NCBI RefSeq assembly: GCF_002483225.1
Contig: NZ_DLHL01000056.1
Location: 26,020 to 90,019, forward strand
Length of the DNA: 64,000 nt
Reading direction: 5' to 3'
Source: Gemmatimonas sp. UBA7669
GTDB taxonomy: Bacteria; Gemmatimonadota; Gemmatimonadetes; Gemmatimonadales; Gemmatimonadaceae
The notes beneath the pieces are model-generated. The model was given only the letters and a program-made list of their open reading frames with translations, ran no database searches and was not told the origin of the DNA. Both the position numbers and the translations under genes were made by a program. This document shows, in pieces, positions 24,937-32,875 of this stretch. Within the stretch, counting starts at the first letter, position 1. Every line of letters begins with the position of its first letter.

Positions 24937-27897
24937 TCAGCGGAGCAATGGCTTGAGGTACTGTCCCGTGTGGCTTTCCCGCACTTTCACCACCTGCTCC
25001 GGCGTGCCCTGCGCGACAATGGTGCCGCCACGCACACCGCCCTCGGGACCCATGTCCACGATCCAGTCCGCCGTCTTGATGACATCGAGGTTGTGCTCGA
25101 TGACAAGAACGGTGTTGCCTCGATCGACGAGTTTGTGCAGGACGTCGAGCAAGACGCGCACGTCCTCGAAGTGCAGACCGGTGGTGGGCTCATCGAGGAT
25201 GTACAGCGTGCGCCCCGTGTCGCGCTTGGACAACTCGGTGGCGAGCTTGACGCGCTGCGCCTCACCCCCCGACAGCGTGGTGGCACTCTGGCCGAGGTGG
25301 ATGTAGCCGAGGCCCACGTCGCGCAGGGTTTCGAGCTTCTGCACGATGCGCGGCTGATTCTCGAACACCCCGCAGGCGTCCTCCACCGTGAGATCGAGCA
25401 CCTCGGCGATGCTCAAACCACGGAAGCGCACTTCGAGCGTTTCGCGATTGAACCGCTTGCCCTTGCATACATCGCAGGGCACAAACACGTCGGGCAGGAA
25501 GTGCATCTCGATCTTCACGAGCCCGTCGCCCTGACAGGCTTCGCAGCGTCCGCCCTTCACGTTGAACGAGAAGCGCCCCGGTCCGTAGCCGCGGATTTTG
25601 GCTTCGGGCAGTTCGGCAAACAACTCGCGCACCGGCGTGAAGATGCCCGTATAGGTGGCGGGATTGGAGCGCGGCGTGCGCCCAATGGGACTCTGGTCGA
25701 TATCGATGATCTTGTCGAGATGATCGAGTCCGGTGATGCGCGAATGCGCACCCGGAATGACGCGCGCGCGGAAGAAATGTCGTGACAGTGACTTCTGCAG
25801 AATGTCGGTGATGAGCGTGGACTTGCCGCTCCCCGACACACCGGTGACGGCCACAAAGAGCCCGAGCGGGAACTCGGCCGTGACGTCCTTGAGATTGTGT
25901 TCGCGCGCGCCGTGCACCGTGAGCACGCGGTCCGCATTGCGTGCGCGACGCTTGGCCGGCACCTCAATGCGCCGTGCCCCGCTCAGGTAGCCACCCGTGA
26001 TGGACGCGGGGTTGGCGAGGATGTCCTCGATGGTGCCCTCGGCAATGACGGCCCCGCCATGCTTGCCGGCTCCGGGCCCGAGGTCGATGACGTGGTCCGC
26101 CTCGCGAATGGTTTCTTCGTCGTGCTCCACCACGATGACCGTGTTGCCCAGATCGCGCAGTTGCTTGAGCGTGGTGAGCAGTCGGCCGTTGTCGCGCTGA
26201 TGCAGCCCGATGCTGGGCTCGTCGAGGATGTACAGCACGCCCACGAGCCGCGAACCGATCTGCGTGGCCAGGCGAATGCGCTGGGCTTCGCCCCCCGACA
26301 GCGACTCCGCGCTGCGATTGAGCGTGAGGTAGTCGAGCCCCACGTCCACGAGAAAGCGCAGACGCTCGCGCACTTCCTTCAGAATGGGACCGGCAATGCC
26401 GGGATCGAGTCCCGGATGTCCCGGGCGACGCACCGGCACGCTGTCGAAGAACGTGAGCGCCTCACCCACGCTGCGTTCCACCACGGCGCCAAGGTTTTCG
26501 CCGTGCACGGTGACGGCGAGCGACTCGGGACGCAGTCGCCGGCCTTCGCAGGACGGGCACGGTGCGGCCACCATGTACTGTTCGAGTTCGAGCCTCACGG
26601 CATCCGAACTGGTTTCGTCGTAGCGCCGCTGCACATGCGTAACGATGCCTTCCCAGGTGCCTTCCGTGGACTTGGCGCTCTTGGACGCGGTCTTGACCGC
26701 CTTGCGTACGCCGCGACGCGCGCCCGGGGCCACGCCGACTACGCCATGCAGCAGCTGCTGCCGCACGCTGGCGGTGAGTTTGCCCCAGGGGCTGTTGAGA
26801 TCGAACCCGATCTGCTTGGCGAGGCCAGGCAGAATGACTTTGCGCAGATAGCCGTCCGGCTCACCCCAGGGCAGTACCACGCCCTCGAGGATGGAGATGG
26901 ACGGATCACCGAGCACGAGGTCTTCACTCACGCTGCGCGTGGTGCCCAGACCACTGCAGGTCTCGCAGGCGCCAAACGGCGAATTGAACGAGAAGTGTCG
27001 TGGCTCGAGCTCCGGCATGGAGATGCCGCAGTTGGGGCAGCCATATCGCTCCGAGAACATTTCGGTCGTGGGCGTGGCACCATCGTAGCGCAGCACTTCC
27101 ACCAGGCCTTCGGCCAAACGCAGCGCCGTTTCCACCGAGTCGGTGATGCGTCCACGGTCTTCCGTGCGCACGACCAGACGATCGACCACCACCGAGATGG
27201 AGTGATTGAGTCGCTTGTTCAGCTTGGGCGGATCCGCGAGTTCAATGAGCTCGCCATCCACCACGGCGCGCACGAAGCCCTGCTTGCGTGCGTTCTCGAA
27301 AAGCTCGCGGAATTCGCCCTTGCGCTCCTGCACCAGCGGCGCGCGAATCTCGAGGCGGGTGCCGTCGGGCCAGGCCAGCACCTGCTCGGCAATCTGCGCG
27401 GGGCTCTGCCGCTGCACCGCGCGCCCGCAATTGGGGCAATGCGGCGTGCCGGCGCGCGCATACAGCAGACGCAGATAGTCGTAGATCTCGGTGACCGTGC
27501 CCACCGTGGAGCGCGGATTGTGGCCTGCGGTTTTCTGCTCGATGGAGATGGCCGGCGAGAGTCCCTCGATGGAGTCGACATCGGGCTTCTCCATGAGCCC
27601 GAGAAATTGCCGCGCGTACGCCGACAGCGACTCCACATAGCGACGCTGCCCTTCGGCGTAAATCGTGTCGAAGGCCAGCGAGGACTTGCCCGAACCCGAG
27701 AGCCCCGTCACCACCGTGAGCTTGTCGCGCGGAATGGTGACGCTGATGTTGCGCAGATTGTGTTCGCGGGCGCCACGAACCCGCAGCGTATCGGCATCAG
27801 CGGCGTGCTGGTCGGATGACGCGACGGGTGATGCGGGGGCCGGCCGGCGGGCGGCGCTCGCCGACTCTCGGGATATCTTCGGTTTGGCCATAAGCAT
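24937..27897 (-). CDS. uvrA: excinuclease ABC subunit A
   Basis: UvrA (986 aa) is the damage-recognition ATPase of nucleotide excision repair. It has two ABC modules: the first Walker A GLSGSGKSS near residue 69, the second GVSGSGKST in the second half. Each is followed by an LSGGEAQR signature, and zinc modules carry CPNCG and CEAC...CDVC. Compared with E. coli (940 aa) it has a longer basic/Ala-rich N-terminus and an AAPCPSCEG region preceded by a Lys-rich loop. Two ATGs (27897 and 27891) are possible. It is divergent from cutA with a 73-base gap; no LexA box is recognised. Confidence 0.97.
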   Translation of the reverse strand: MLMAKPKISRESASAARRPAPASPVASSDQHAADADTLRVRGAREHNLRNISVTIPRDKLTVVTGLSGSGKSSLAFDTIYAEGQRRYVESLSAYARQFLGLMEKPDVDSIEGLSPAISIEQKTAGHNPRSTVGTVTEIYDYLRLLYARAGTPHCPNCGRAVQRQSPAQIAEQVLAWPDGTRLEIRAPLVQERKGEFRELFENARKQGFVRAVVDGELIELADPPKLNKRLNHSISVVVDRLVVRTEDRGRITDSVETALRLAEGLVEVLRYDGATPTTEMFSERYGCPNCGISMPELEPRHFSFNSPFGACETCSGLGTTRSVSEDLVLGDPSISILEGVVLPWGEPDGYLRKVILPGLAKQIGFDLNSPWGKLTASVRQQLLHGVVGVAPGARRGVRKAVKTASKSAKSTEGTWEGIVTHVQRRYDETSSDAVRLELEQYMVAAPCPSCEGRRLRPESLAVTVHGENLGAVVERSVGEALTFFDSVPVRRPGHPGLDPGIAGPILKEVRERLRFLVDVGLDYLTLNRSAESLSGGEAQRIRLATQIGSRLVGVLYILDEPSIGLHQRDNGRLLTTLKQLRDLGNTVIVVEHDEETIREADHVIDLGPGAGKHGGAVIAEGTIEDILANPASITGGYLSGARRIEVPAKRRARNADRVLTVHGAREHNLKDVTAEFPLGLFVAVTGVSGSGKSTLITDILQKSLSRHFFRARVIPGAHSRITGLDHLDKIIDIDQSPIGRTPRSNPATYTGIFTPVRELFAELPEAKIRGYGPGRFSFNVKGGRCEACQGDGLVKIEMHFLPDVFVPCDVCKGKRFNRETLEVRFRGLSIAEVLDLTVEDACGVFENQPRIVQKLETLRDVGLGYIHLGQSATTLSGGEAQRVKLATELSKRDTGRTLYILDEPTTGLHFEDVRVLLDVLHKLVDRGNTVLVIEHNLDVIKTADWIVDMGPEGGVRGGTIVAQGTPEQVVKVRESHTGQYLKPLLR

Positions 27898-27970
27898 AGG
27901 AAGCTGCGGCGTCCGGGCGGACCAGACAACCCCGCGCGGTCACATTCCAGCGTTCTTTCGGAGGTCGGGT

Positions 27971-28306
27971 ATGTCTCAGTTGTCCCACCAGCCCGTGGTG
28001 GTCCTCACCACTCTGCCAACCACCCACGATGCCGAGGCGTTCCTGACGTCTCTGCTCGCCGAGCGCCTCATTGCCTGCGGGACCGTGGGGCAGGCGGTTC
28101 GCTCCGTTTATCGCTGGGAGGGGCAGGTTGAACGCGCAGAGGAGCTGCCGGTGACACTCAAGACCACACGGGACCGCCTGGAGGCGTTGGAGACCGCCGT
28201 GCGCGCCCAACACCCGTATCAGGTGCCGGAGTGGCTGGTGCTTTCTGTGGAGCAGGCCTCCAGCGCCTACGGGCAGTGGATCGTCGACGGGACCCGGCCC
28301 GACTGA
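27971..28306 (+). CDS. cutA: divalent cation tolerance protein CutA
   Basis: The 111-residue protein is the small trimeric CutA1 type. It contains VVVLTTLPTTHDAEAFLTSLLAERLIAC at the N-terminus, the central VYRWEGQVERAEELPVTLKTT and the C-terminal HPYQVPEWL motif. The start at ATG 27971 follows a GGAGG ribosome-binding site. The molecular role of CutA is debated. Confidence 0.9.
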   Translation: MSQLSHQPVVVLTTLPTTHDAEAFLTSLLAERLIACGTVGQAVRSVYRWEGQVERAEELPVTLKTTRDRLEALETAVRAQHPYQVPEWLVLSVEQASSAYGQWIVDGTRPD

Positions 28307-28403
28307 ACACGGGCCTTTGCCATAGGCATCACGGTCCTGTCCCGGTCCGTTTCAGTGCCGGGACGCGTGGTGGCGGAGCTGCGGGTTGGGTCGTCCCGCG
28401 GGT

Positions 28404-29159
28404 ATGATCGAGATCCAGTCGCTCTCCAAGCGCTACGGCACCTTCACCGCCGTGCGCTCCCTCGACCTCGTGGTCCCGGCCGGCGAACTGTTCGGCTTCC
28501 TCGGTCCCAATGGGGCCGGCAAGACCACCTCCATGCGCATGATCGCGGGCATTCTGCAGCCGACGGCCGGGCAGATACGCATAGCCGGCCACGATCTGCT
28601 GCGCGACCCGCTGAAGGCCAAGCGTGCGCTGGGCTTCATTCCCGATCGCCCGTTCATCTACGAGAAACTCACGGGCCTCGAGTTCCTGCGCTTCAGCGCC
28701 GGGCTCTATGGGGAAACGGGCCCCGAGGTGGACAAGCGTGGCCAGGAATTGCTGGCCCTGTTCGACCTTGAGCCGTGGCGTGATGAGCTGGTGGAGAGCT
28801 ACAGCCATGGCATGCGGCAGAAGCTCATCATTGCGAGCGCCTTTGTGCATCGGCCGCAGGTGATCGTTGTGGACGAACCGATGGTGGGGCTCGATCCCAA
28901 GTCGTCGCGCATCCTCAAGGATCTCTTTCGCGAATACACCCGCCGTGGGCACACGGTGATGATGAGCACGCACACGCTCGAAGTGGCCGAAGGCATGTGC
29001 GATCGCATCGGCATCATGCAGCGCGGCGAACTGGTGGCCTGCGGCACGATGGACGAGCTGCGCGCGACTTCCGGACGCGACGATGCCCTCGAGGACATCT
29101 TCCTCCGCCTTACGGGCGACCGCGTGGCACGCGAGCTGGTCGAGGTGCTCGATGCCTGA
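28404..29159 (+). CDS. ABC transporter ATP-binding protein
   Basis: The 251-residue ATPase belongs to the CcmA/NatA-type exporter family. Walker A is GPNGAGKTT (about 38-46), the signature is YSHGMRQK rather than LSGGQ, and Walker B is VIVVDEPMVGLD. The ATG at 28404 starts MIEIQSLSKRYG. Its end overlaps the start of the permease gene by eight bases, so the two form a transporter. Confidence 0.93.
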   Translation: MIEIQSLSKRYGTFTAVRSLDLVVPAGELFGFLGPNGAGKTTSMRMIAGILQPTAGQIRIAGHDLLRDPLKAKRALGFIPDRPFIYEKLTGLEFLRFSAGLYGETGPEVDKRGQELLALFDLEPWRDELVESYSHGMRQKLIIASAFVHRPQVIVVDEPMVGLDPKSSRILKDLFREYTRRGHTVMMSTHTLEVAEGMCDRIGIMQRGELVACGTMDELRATSGRDDALEDIFLRLTGDRVARELVEVLDA

Positions 29160-30846
29160 GCCGGTTGGCGTGGGCGCGCTGGATCTGCTGCGCCCCAAGT
29201 GGCAGATGGCGCGGCATCGCTTGCGCACGCACGAACAGGGTGACATCCGGCGTACACTGGTGGTGGGCGCCCTCGGCCTCGGCTTCTGGAGCGTGGCCTT
29301 CTTCGTGTCGCTGCGCCTGCTCCGCTATTTCCGCAGCGCCGAAGACATCGGCACCCTGCTGGCCGCGAAGTTGCTGGCGCTCATTCTGCTGTCGTTCGTT
29401 TCCATTCTGCTGCTGTCCAACACCATTGGCGCCCTGTCGAGCTTCTTTCTGGCTCGCGATCTGGATCAACTGGCGGCTTCGCCCGTCACACCGGGTGCGC
29501 TCTACCGCGCGAGACTGGCCGAAACCGCGCTGCACTCGAGCTGGATGGTCGTGCTTCTGCTGGTGCCTGTCATTTCCGCGTATGGCGTCGCGTATGGCGG
29601 CGGTGTGGGCTTCGTGCCGTTTGCCCTGGCCGTCATGCTGCCCTACCTGCTCATTCCGGCTGCACTTGGGTCAGCGTTCACCCTGCTGCTGGTGAACGTG
29701 TTTCCGGCGCGACGCACCCGCGACCTGCTCAGCGTCATCACGGCGCTGGCCGTGGCGGGGCTGGTTCTCGTTTTCCGCGCCGCGCGGCCCGAGCAGCTCG
29801 CGCGCCCCGAAGGCTTTGCCAATTTCATGCAGTTCGTCGCCGCGCTCGACACACCGTCATCGCCGTGGATGCCGAGCGAGTGGGCGGCCACGGGCATTGT
29901 GCGGTTCCTGAATGGCAAGGCGGCCTGGCAGCCATTGCTGCAGCTGTGGGGCGTGGCGCTGGCGTTGGTCGCGGCTGGTCACCTGGCCTATTCGCGAGGC
30001 TGGCGCCGGGCGTACAGCATGGCGCAGGAAGGCGCCAACCGGCAGCGCCATCAGAAGCCGGCGCGCGGTTGGTTTGATCGCGCCCTGCTGCTGCTTGGAC
30101 CAGTGCGCCGTGAACTGGTGCTCAAGGAACTGCGTGTGTTCTCACGCGACAGCACCCAGTGGTCGCAGCTGGTGCTATTGGCCGTGTTGCTGGTGGTGTA
30201 CGTGGCCAACGTCCGCTATTTGCCGCTCAACGGACCGGGTGTGTCCACCCTGCTGCGCAACATCGTGCCATTTCTCAATCTCGCGCTGGCGGGCTTCGTA
30301 TTGGCCAGCATTGCCGCGCGCTTCGTGTTTCCCAGCGTGAGTCTCGAAGGGCGAGCGCTGTGGCTGCTGCGTTCGAGTCCACTGCCCATGCGCGATCTGC
30401 TCTGGGCCAAGTTCTGGGTGGGCGCCGTGCCGTTGTTCACACTCGCGCTGGTCCTGGTGGGTGCCACCAACATGCTGCTCGGCGTCATGCCGTTTGTGCA
30501 CATGGTGTCCCTGCTGGCCATTGCCGCCCTGGTGTTTCCGCTCACCGCCATGGCGCTTGGCTTTGGCACCTTCTATCCGCGCTTCGACAGTGAGAACGCG
30601 GCGCAGATTCCGACGTCCTTTGGCGGCCTGCTGTTCATGCTCTCGTCGGTGGGTGTCATTGGCCTCGTGGCCTACCTCGCGGGACGTCCGGCGGCCCGCT
30701 GGGTGGTGGCCTCGCACTACGGCTGGGACAAGTCTGCCCTCGATCTCCTCTGGCCCTTTGCGGTGGCGCTCACCATCTGCGTGACACTCACCGTGCTGCC
30801 ACTGAGTCTGGCTCGGCAGCGTCTGGAGCAACTCGAGCGGGCCTGA
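29152..30846 (+). CDS. ABC exporter permease, about 12 membrane helices
   Basis: The 564-residue membrane protein appears to hold two halves of about six hydrophobic segments, joined by a charged loop near residues 285-325 (SRGWRRAYSMAQEGANRQ). It fits a putative ABC exporter permease in which both membrane halves are one chain. The partner ATPase is the overlapping upstream gene. Substrate is unknown. Confidence 0.8.
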   Translation: MPEPVGVGALDLLRPKWQMARHRLRTHEQGDIRRTLVVGALGLGFWSVAFFVSLRLLRYFRSAEDIGTLLAAKLLALILLSFVSILLLSNTIGALSSFFLARDLDQLAASPVTPGALYRARLAETALHSSWMVVLLLVPVISAYGVAYGGGVGFVPFALAVMLPYLLIPAALGSAFTLLLVNVFPARRTRDLLSVITALAVAGLVLVFRAARPEQLARPEGFANFMQFVAALDTPSSPWMPSEWAATGIVRFLNGKAAWQPLLQLWGVALALVAAGHLAYSRGWRRAYSMAQEGANRQRHQKPARGWFDRALLLLGPVRRELVLKELRVFSRDSTQWSQLVLLAVLLVVYVANVRYLPLNGPGVSTLLRNIVPFLNLALAGFVLASIAARFVFPSVSLEGRALWLLRSSPLPMRDLLWAKFWVGAVPLFTLALVLVGATNMLLGVMPFVHMVSLLAIAALVFPLTAMALGFGTFYPRFDSENAAQIPTSFGGLLFMLSSVGVIGLVAYLAGRPAARWVVASHYGWDKSALDLLWPFAVALTICVTLTVLPLSLARQRLEQLERA

Positions 30847-30878
30847 CGCGGCGCGGCGGCTCCACTACGTTTGGCGCC

Positions 30879-31652
30879 ATGGCCCGTCGTGCTTCTTCCG
30901 CCAAAGCCCTGCCCGAGCCCGTGGTGGACTCGGCCGCCGCCTCCAGCTTTCGACGGCGTCTGCATCGCTGGTATCGCGCCAATGCGCGTGATCTGCCCTG
31001 GCGCCGGACGCGGGATCCCTATCGGATCCTGATTTCCGAACTGATGCTGCAGCAGACGCAGGTCTCGCGTGTGCTCGACTTCTATGCGCGATTCCTCGAT
31101 CGTTTTCCGACACTGGATGCACTGGCCGCGGCCCGTCCTCAACGTGTATTGGACGCGTGGTCGGGACTGGGCTACTACGCCCGTGCGCGCAACCTGCACG
31201 CGCTGGCCCGCGAAGTGCACGGCAATCGTGACGGCGTAATTCCTTCCGAACCCGAGGCCCTGCGTGCACTACCGGGCATTGGCGCCTACACGGCGGGCGC
31301 CGTGGCGTCATTTGCCTACGAAAAGCGCGCGGCGCTGGTGGACACGAACGTGGCCCGTGTGCTGCAGCGCTACTTCGCGCCGGAGCTTCCGCTCAAGTCT
31401 GGTGCGGGCCTTCGTCGACTCTGGAGCATTGCACAACAGTTGCTGCCGCGAACGGGTGCGCTCACCTGGACGCACAACCAGGCCCTGATGGAGTTGGGCG
31501 CCCTCGTGTGCAGCGCGCGCGCGCCGCAGTGTCCGGTGTGCCCGGTGCGCCGAGGTTGCGCGAGCAGCGAATTGCTGCAGAAAGCAAAACGGCCCACCAA
31601 GGTGGGCCGTGTGCCGCGCAAACCGAAAACGTCAGGCCGCAGCCAGCTGTGA
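30879..31652 (+). CDS. mutY: A/G-specific adenine glycosylase, short form
   Basis: MutY removes adenine mispaired with 8-oxoguanine. The catalytic glutamate is E54 (SELMLQQTQ) and the catalytic aspartate D155 (VDTNVAR). The helix-hairpin-helix is LPGIGAYTAG (131-140) and the 4Fe-4S ligands are C211-x6-C218-x2-C221-x5-C227. The protein is only 257 aa. It ends about 30 residues after the cluster and lacks the C-terminal NUDIX-like 8-oxoG recognition domain of E. coli MutY (350 aa). Its 3' end overlaps the convergent zinc-ribbon gene by 21 bases. Confidence 0.9.
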   Translation: MARRASSAKALPEPVVDSAAASSFRRRLHRWYRANARDLPWRRTRDPYRILISELMLQQTQVSRVLDFYARFLDRFPTLDALAAARPQRVLDAWSGLGYYARARNLHALAREVHGNRDGVIPSEPEALRALPGIGAYTAGAVASFAYEKRAALVDTNVARVLQRYFAPELPLKSGAGLRRLWSIAQQLLPRTGALTWTHNQALMELGALVCSARAPQCPVCPVRRGCASSELLQKAKRPTKVGRVPRKPKTSGRSQL

Positions 31653-32192
31653 ACCGCAGCCGCTGCAGAAGCGGGAGCCGGCGACGTTGATGCTCGTGCC
31701 GCAGGTCCCACAGGCTCCAGGCAGATACCCACCGCAACCAGAGCAGTACAACGCGTCCGGTTCAGGACGCGGTCCGCAACTGGCGCAGGATTGCTGGCGC
31801 CCCCGCGCCTTCGCAATGGCGGCTTCCACGGGATCCGCGGCTTCGTCTGCGGCCGCATCTGCGGCAGCATCTGCGGCAGCGGACGACATGACCAGCGTGG
31901 CCGCTGATCCGCGATCAGCAGCCCGCAGCTCCTCGAGCGCGGCCTTGGTATAGCGCGCCTTCAGATCGGCGTAGTCACCGTCGCTGAGCTTGCCTGTCTC
32001 ACGATCAAACTCGATCTCGCGCAGCGCATCGACGGCCGTGGACGGACGATCATCGTCATCGAGCGCAGACTTGCCGTCTCGAGCCGGCGTAATGATGGTG
32101 CCGGCAAGGAGGGGAGCCAACACCACGGTCAAGGCGCCGAGTGCGAGCAGGGTCCCCACGACGAGCGGCATCGCGCCTTCAGGAATGGCCAT
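31632..32192 (-). CDS. CcmI-like membrane protein with C-terminal zinc ribbons
   Basis: The 186-residue protein has one N-terminal membrane helix (about residues 8-30). A CcmI-like segment follows, ALREIEFDRETGKLSDGDYADLK, then an Ala/Asp repeat (AADAAADAAADEAAD). The C-terminal 50 residues hold four CxxC pairs (CASC, CSGC, CGTC, CSGC) forming a double zinc ribbon. It is last in the ccmE-ccmF-ccmH operon and overlaps ccmH by one base (TGATG). CcmI normally has TPR repeats to hold apocytochrome; here zinc ribbons take their place. The zinc ribbon would lie on the far side of the single helix; sidedness cannot be read from the sequence. Confidence 0.7.
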   Translation of the reverse strand: MAIPEGAMPLVVGTLLALGALTVVLAPLLAGTIITPARDGKSALDDDDRPSTAVDALREIEFDRETGKLSDGDYADLKARYTKAALEELRAADRGSAATLVMSSAAADAAADAAADEAADPVEAAIAKARGRQQSCASCGPRPEPDALYCSGCGGYLPGACGTCGTSINVAGSRFCSGCGSQLAAA

Positions 32193-32875
32193 CAGCGGTC
32201 GTCCTTGAGTGCGGCCTGCAAGCGGGCGAGTTCATCGGGTGTGGCATCGAGGTCTGACAGCGCGTCGTTCGCGGAGGACGAAGACGCGGTTGCCGAGGCT
32301 GATACCAGGTCGCGTGCCGCCCGCGCCTCTGCCGCGCGGCGGGCGTTGAGGCGCCAGCTGCGCAGCAACACGCCAATCCCGACGGCGCCGAGCGCCAGTC
32401 CGGCAAAGGGCGCAAACCACGCCAGCAGATTGAAGCCCTGCTTGCGCGGTGAATTCAGAATGAAGTCCCCGTAGGTACCGATGAGGGCTTCCATGATCTC
32501 GTCTGCCGTGTATCCACCGTCCACGAGACGCTGGATGTCACCATGCACGGCAGGCGAGATACCACACTGAAAGTCCGTGGTGCGGCAGGTGTAGATGTCG
32601 AGCGTGCAGGGACAGGGGCAGGCCAGGTTGCGCTCGAAGGCCTCAACCTGCCTGGCGTCCATGGTGGGCTTGGCGCCCGGCTTGGGCGGACGCGACACCG
32701 GCTTGTACGAGTCGGCCGACATGGTCACGGTGCCGGTGCTCGCCTCAGGCTGCGCCGGTGCCGCCGCGTCCTGCGCCGTAGCGGGCCAGGCCATGCCCGC
32801 CACGCCAACCACGGTCACGCCGGTGCGAAACAGGAAATCCCGGCGCGTGCTGCGAAAAGACGACAAACGCCTCAC
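32192..32875 (-). CDS. ccmH: cytochrome c maturation protein CcmH, variant CPCPC
   Basis: CcmH keeps the heme-binding cysteines of apocytochrome c reduced. The 227-residue product starts with GTG, overlapping ccmF (ATGA-type). It has a Tat-like RRDFLF signal, a conserved helical part and a membrane helix at about 151-171. The usual LRCxxC redox motif is replaced by L84-A-C86-P-C88-P-C90, with further cysteines at 97 and 104. The conserved GDFIL and the membrane helix support the family call. Odd points are the Tat-type signal and the clustered cysteines. Confidence 0.75.
   Translation of the reverse strand: MRRLSSFRSTRRDFLFRTGVTVVGVAGMAWPATAQDAAAPAQPEASTGTVTMSADSYKPVSRPPKPGAKPTMDARQVEAFERNLACPCPCTLDIYTCRTTDFQCGISPAVHGDIQRLVDGGYTADEIMEALIGTYGDFILNSPRKQGFNLLAWFAPFAGLALGAVGIGVLLRSWRLNARRAAEARAARDLVSASATASSSSANDALSDLDATPDELARLQAALKDDR

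Noticed and set aside
31855..31885. Short GC-rich tandem repeat (GCATCTGCGGCA type)
   Set aside because: It encodes the Ala/Asp linker of the CcmI-like protein and is explained by that coding function.
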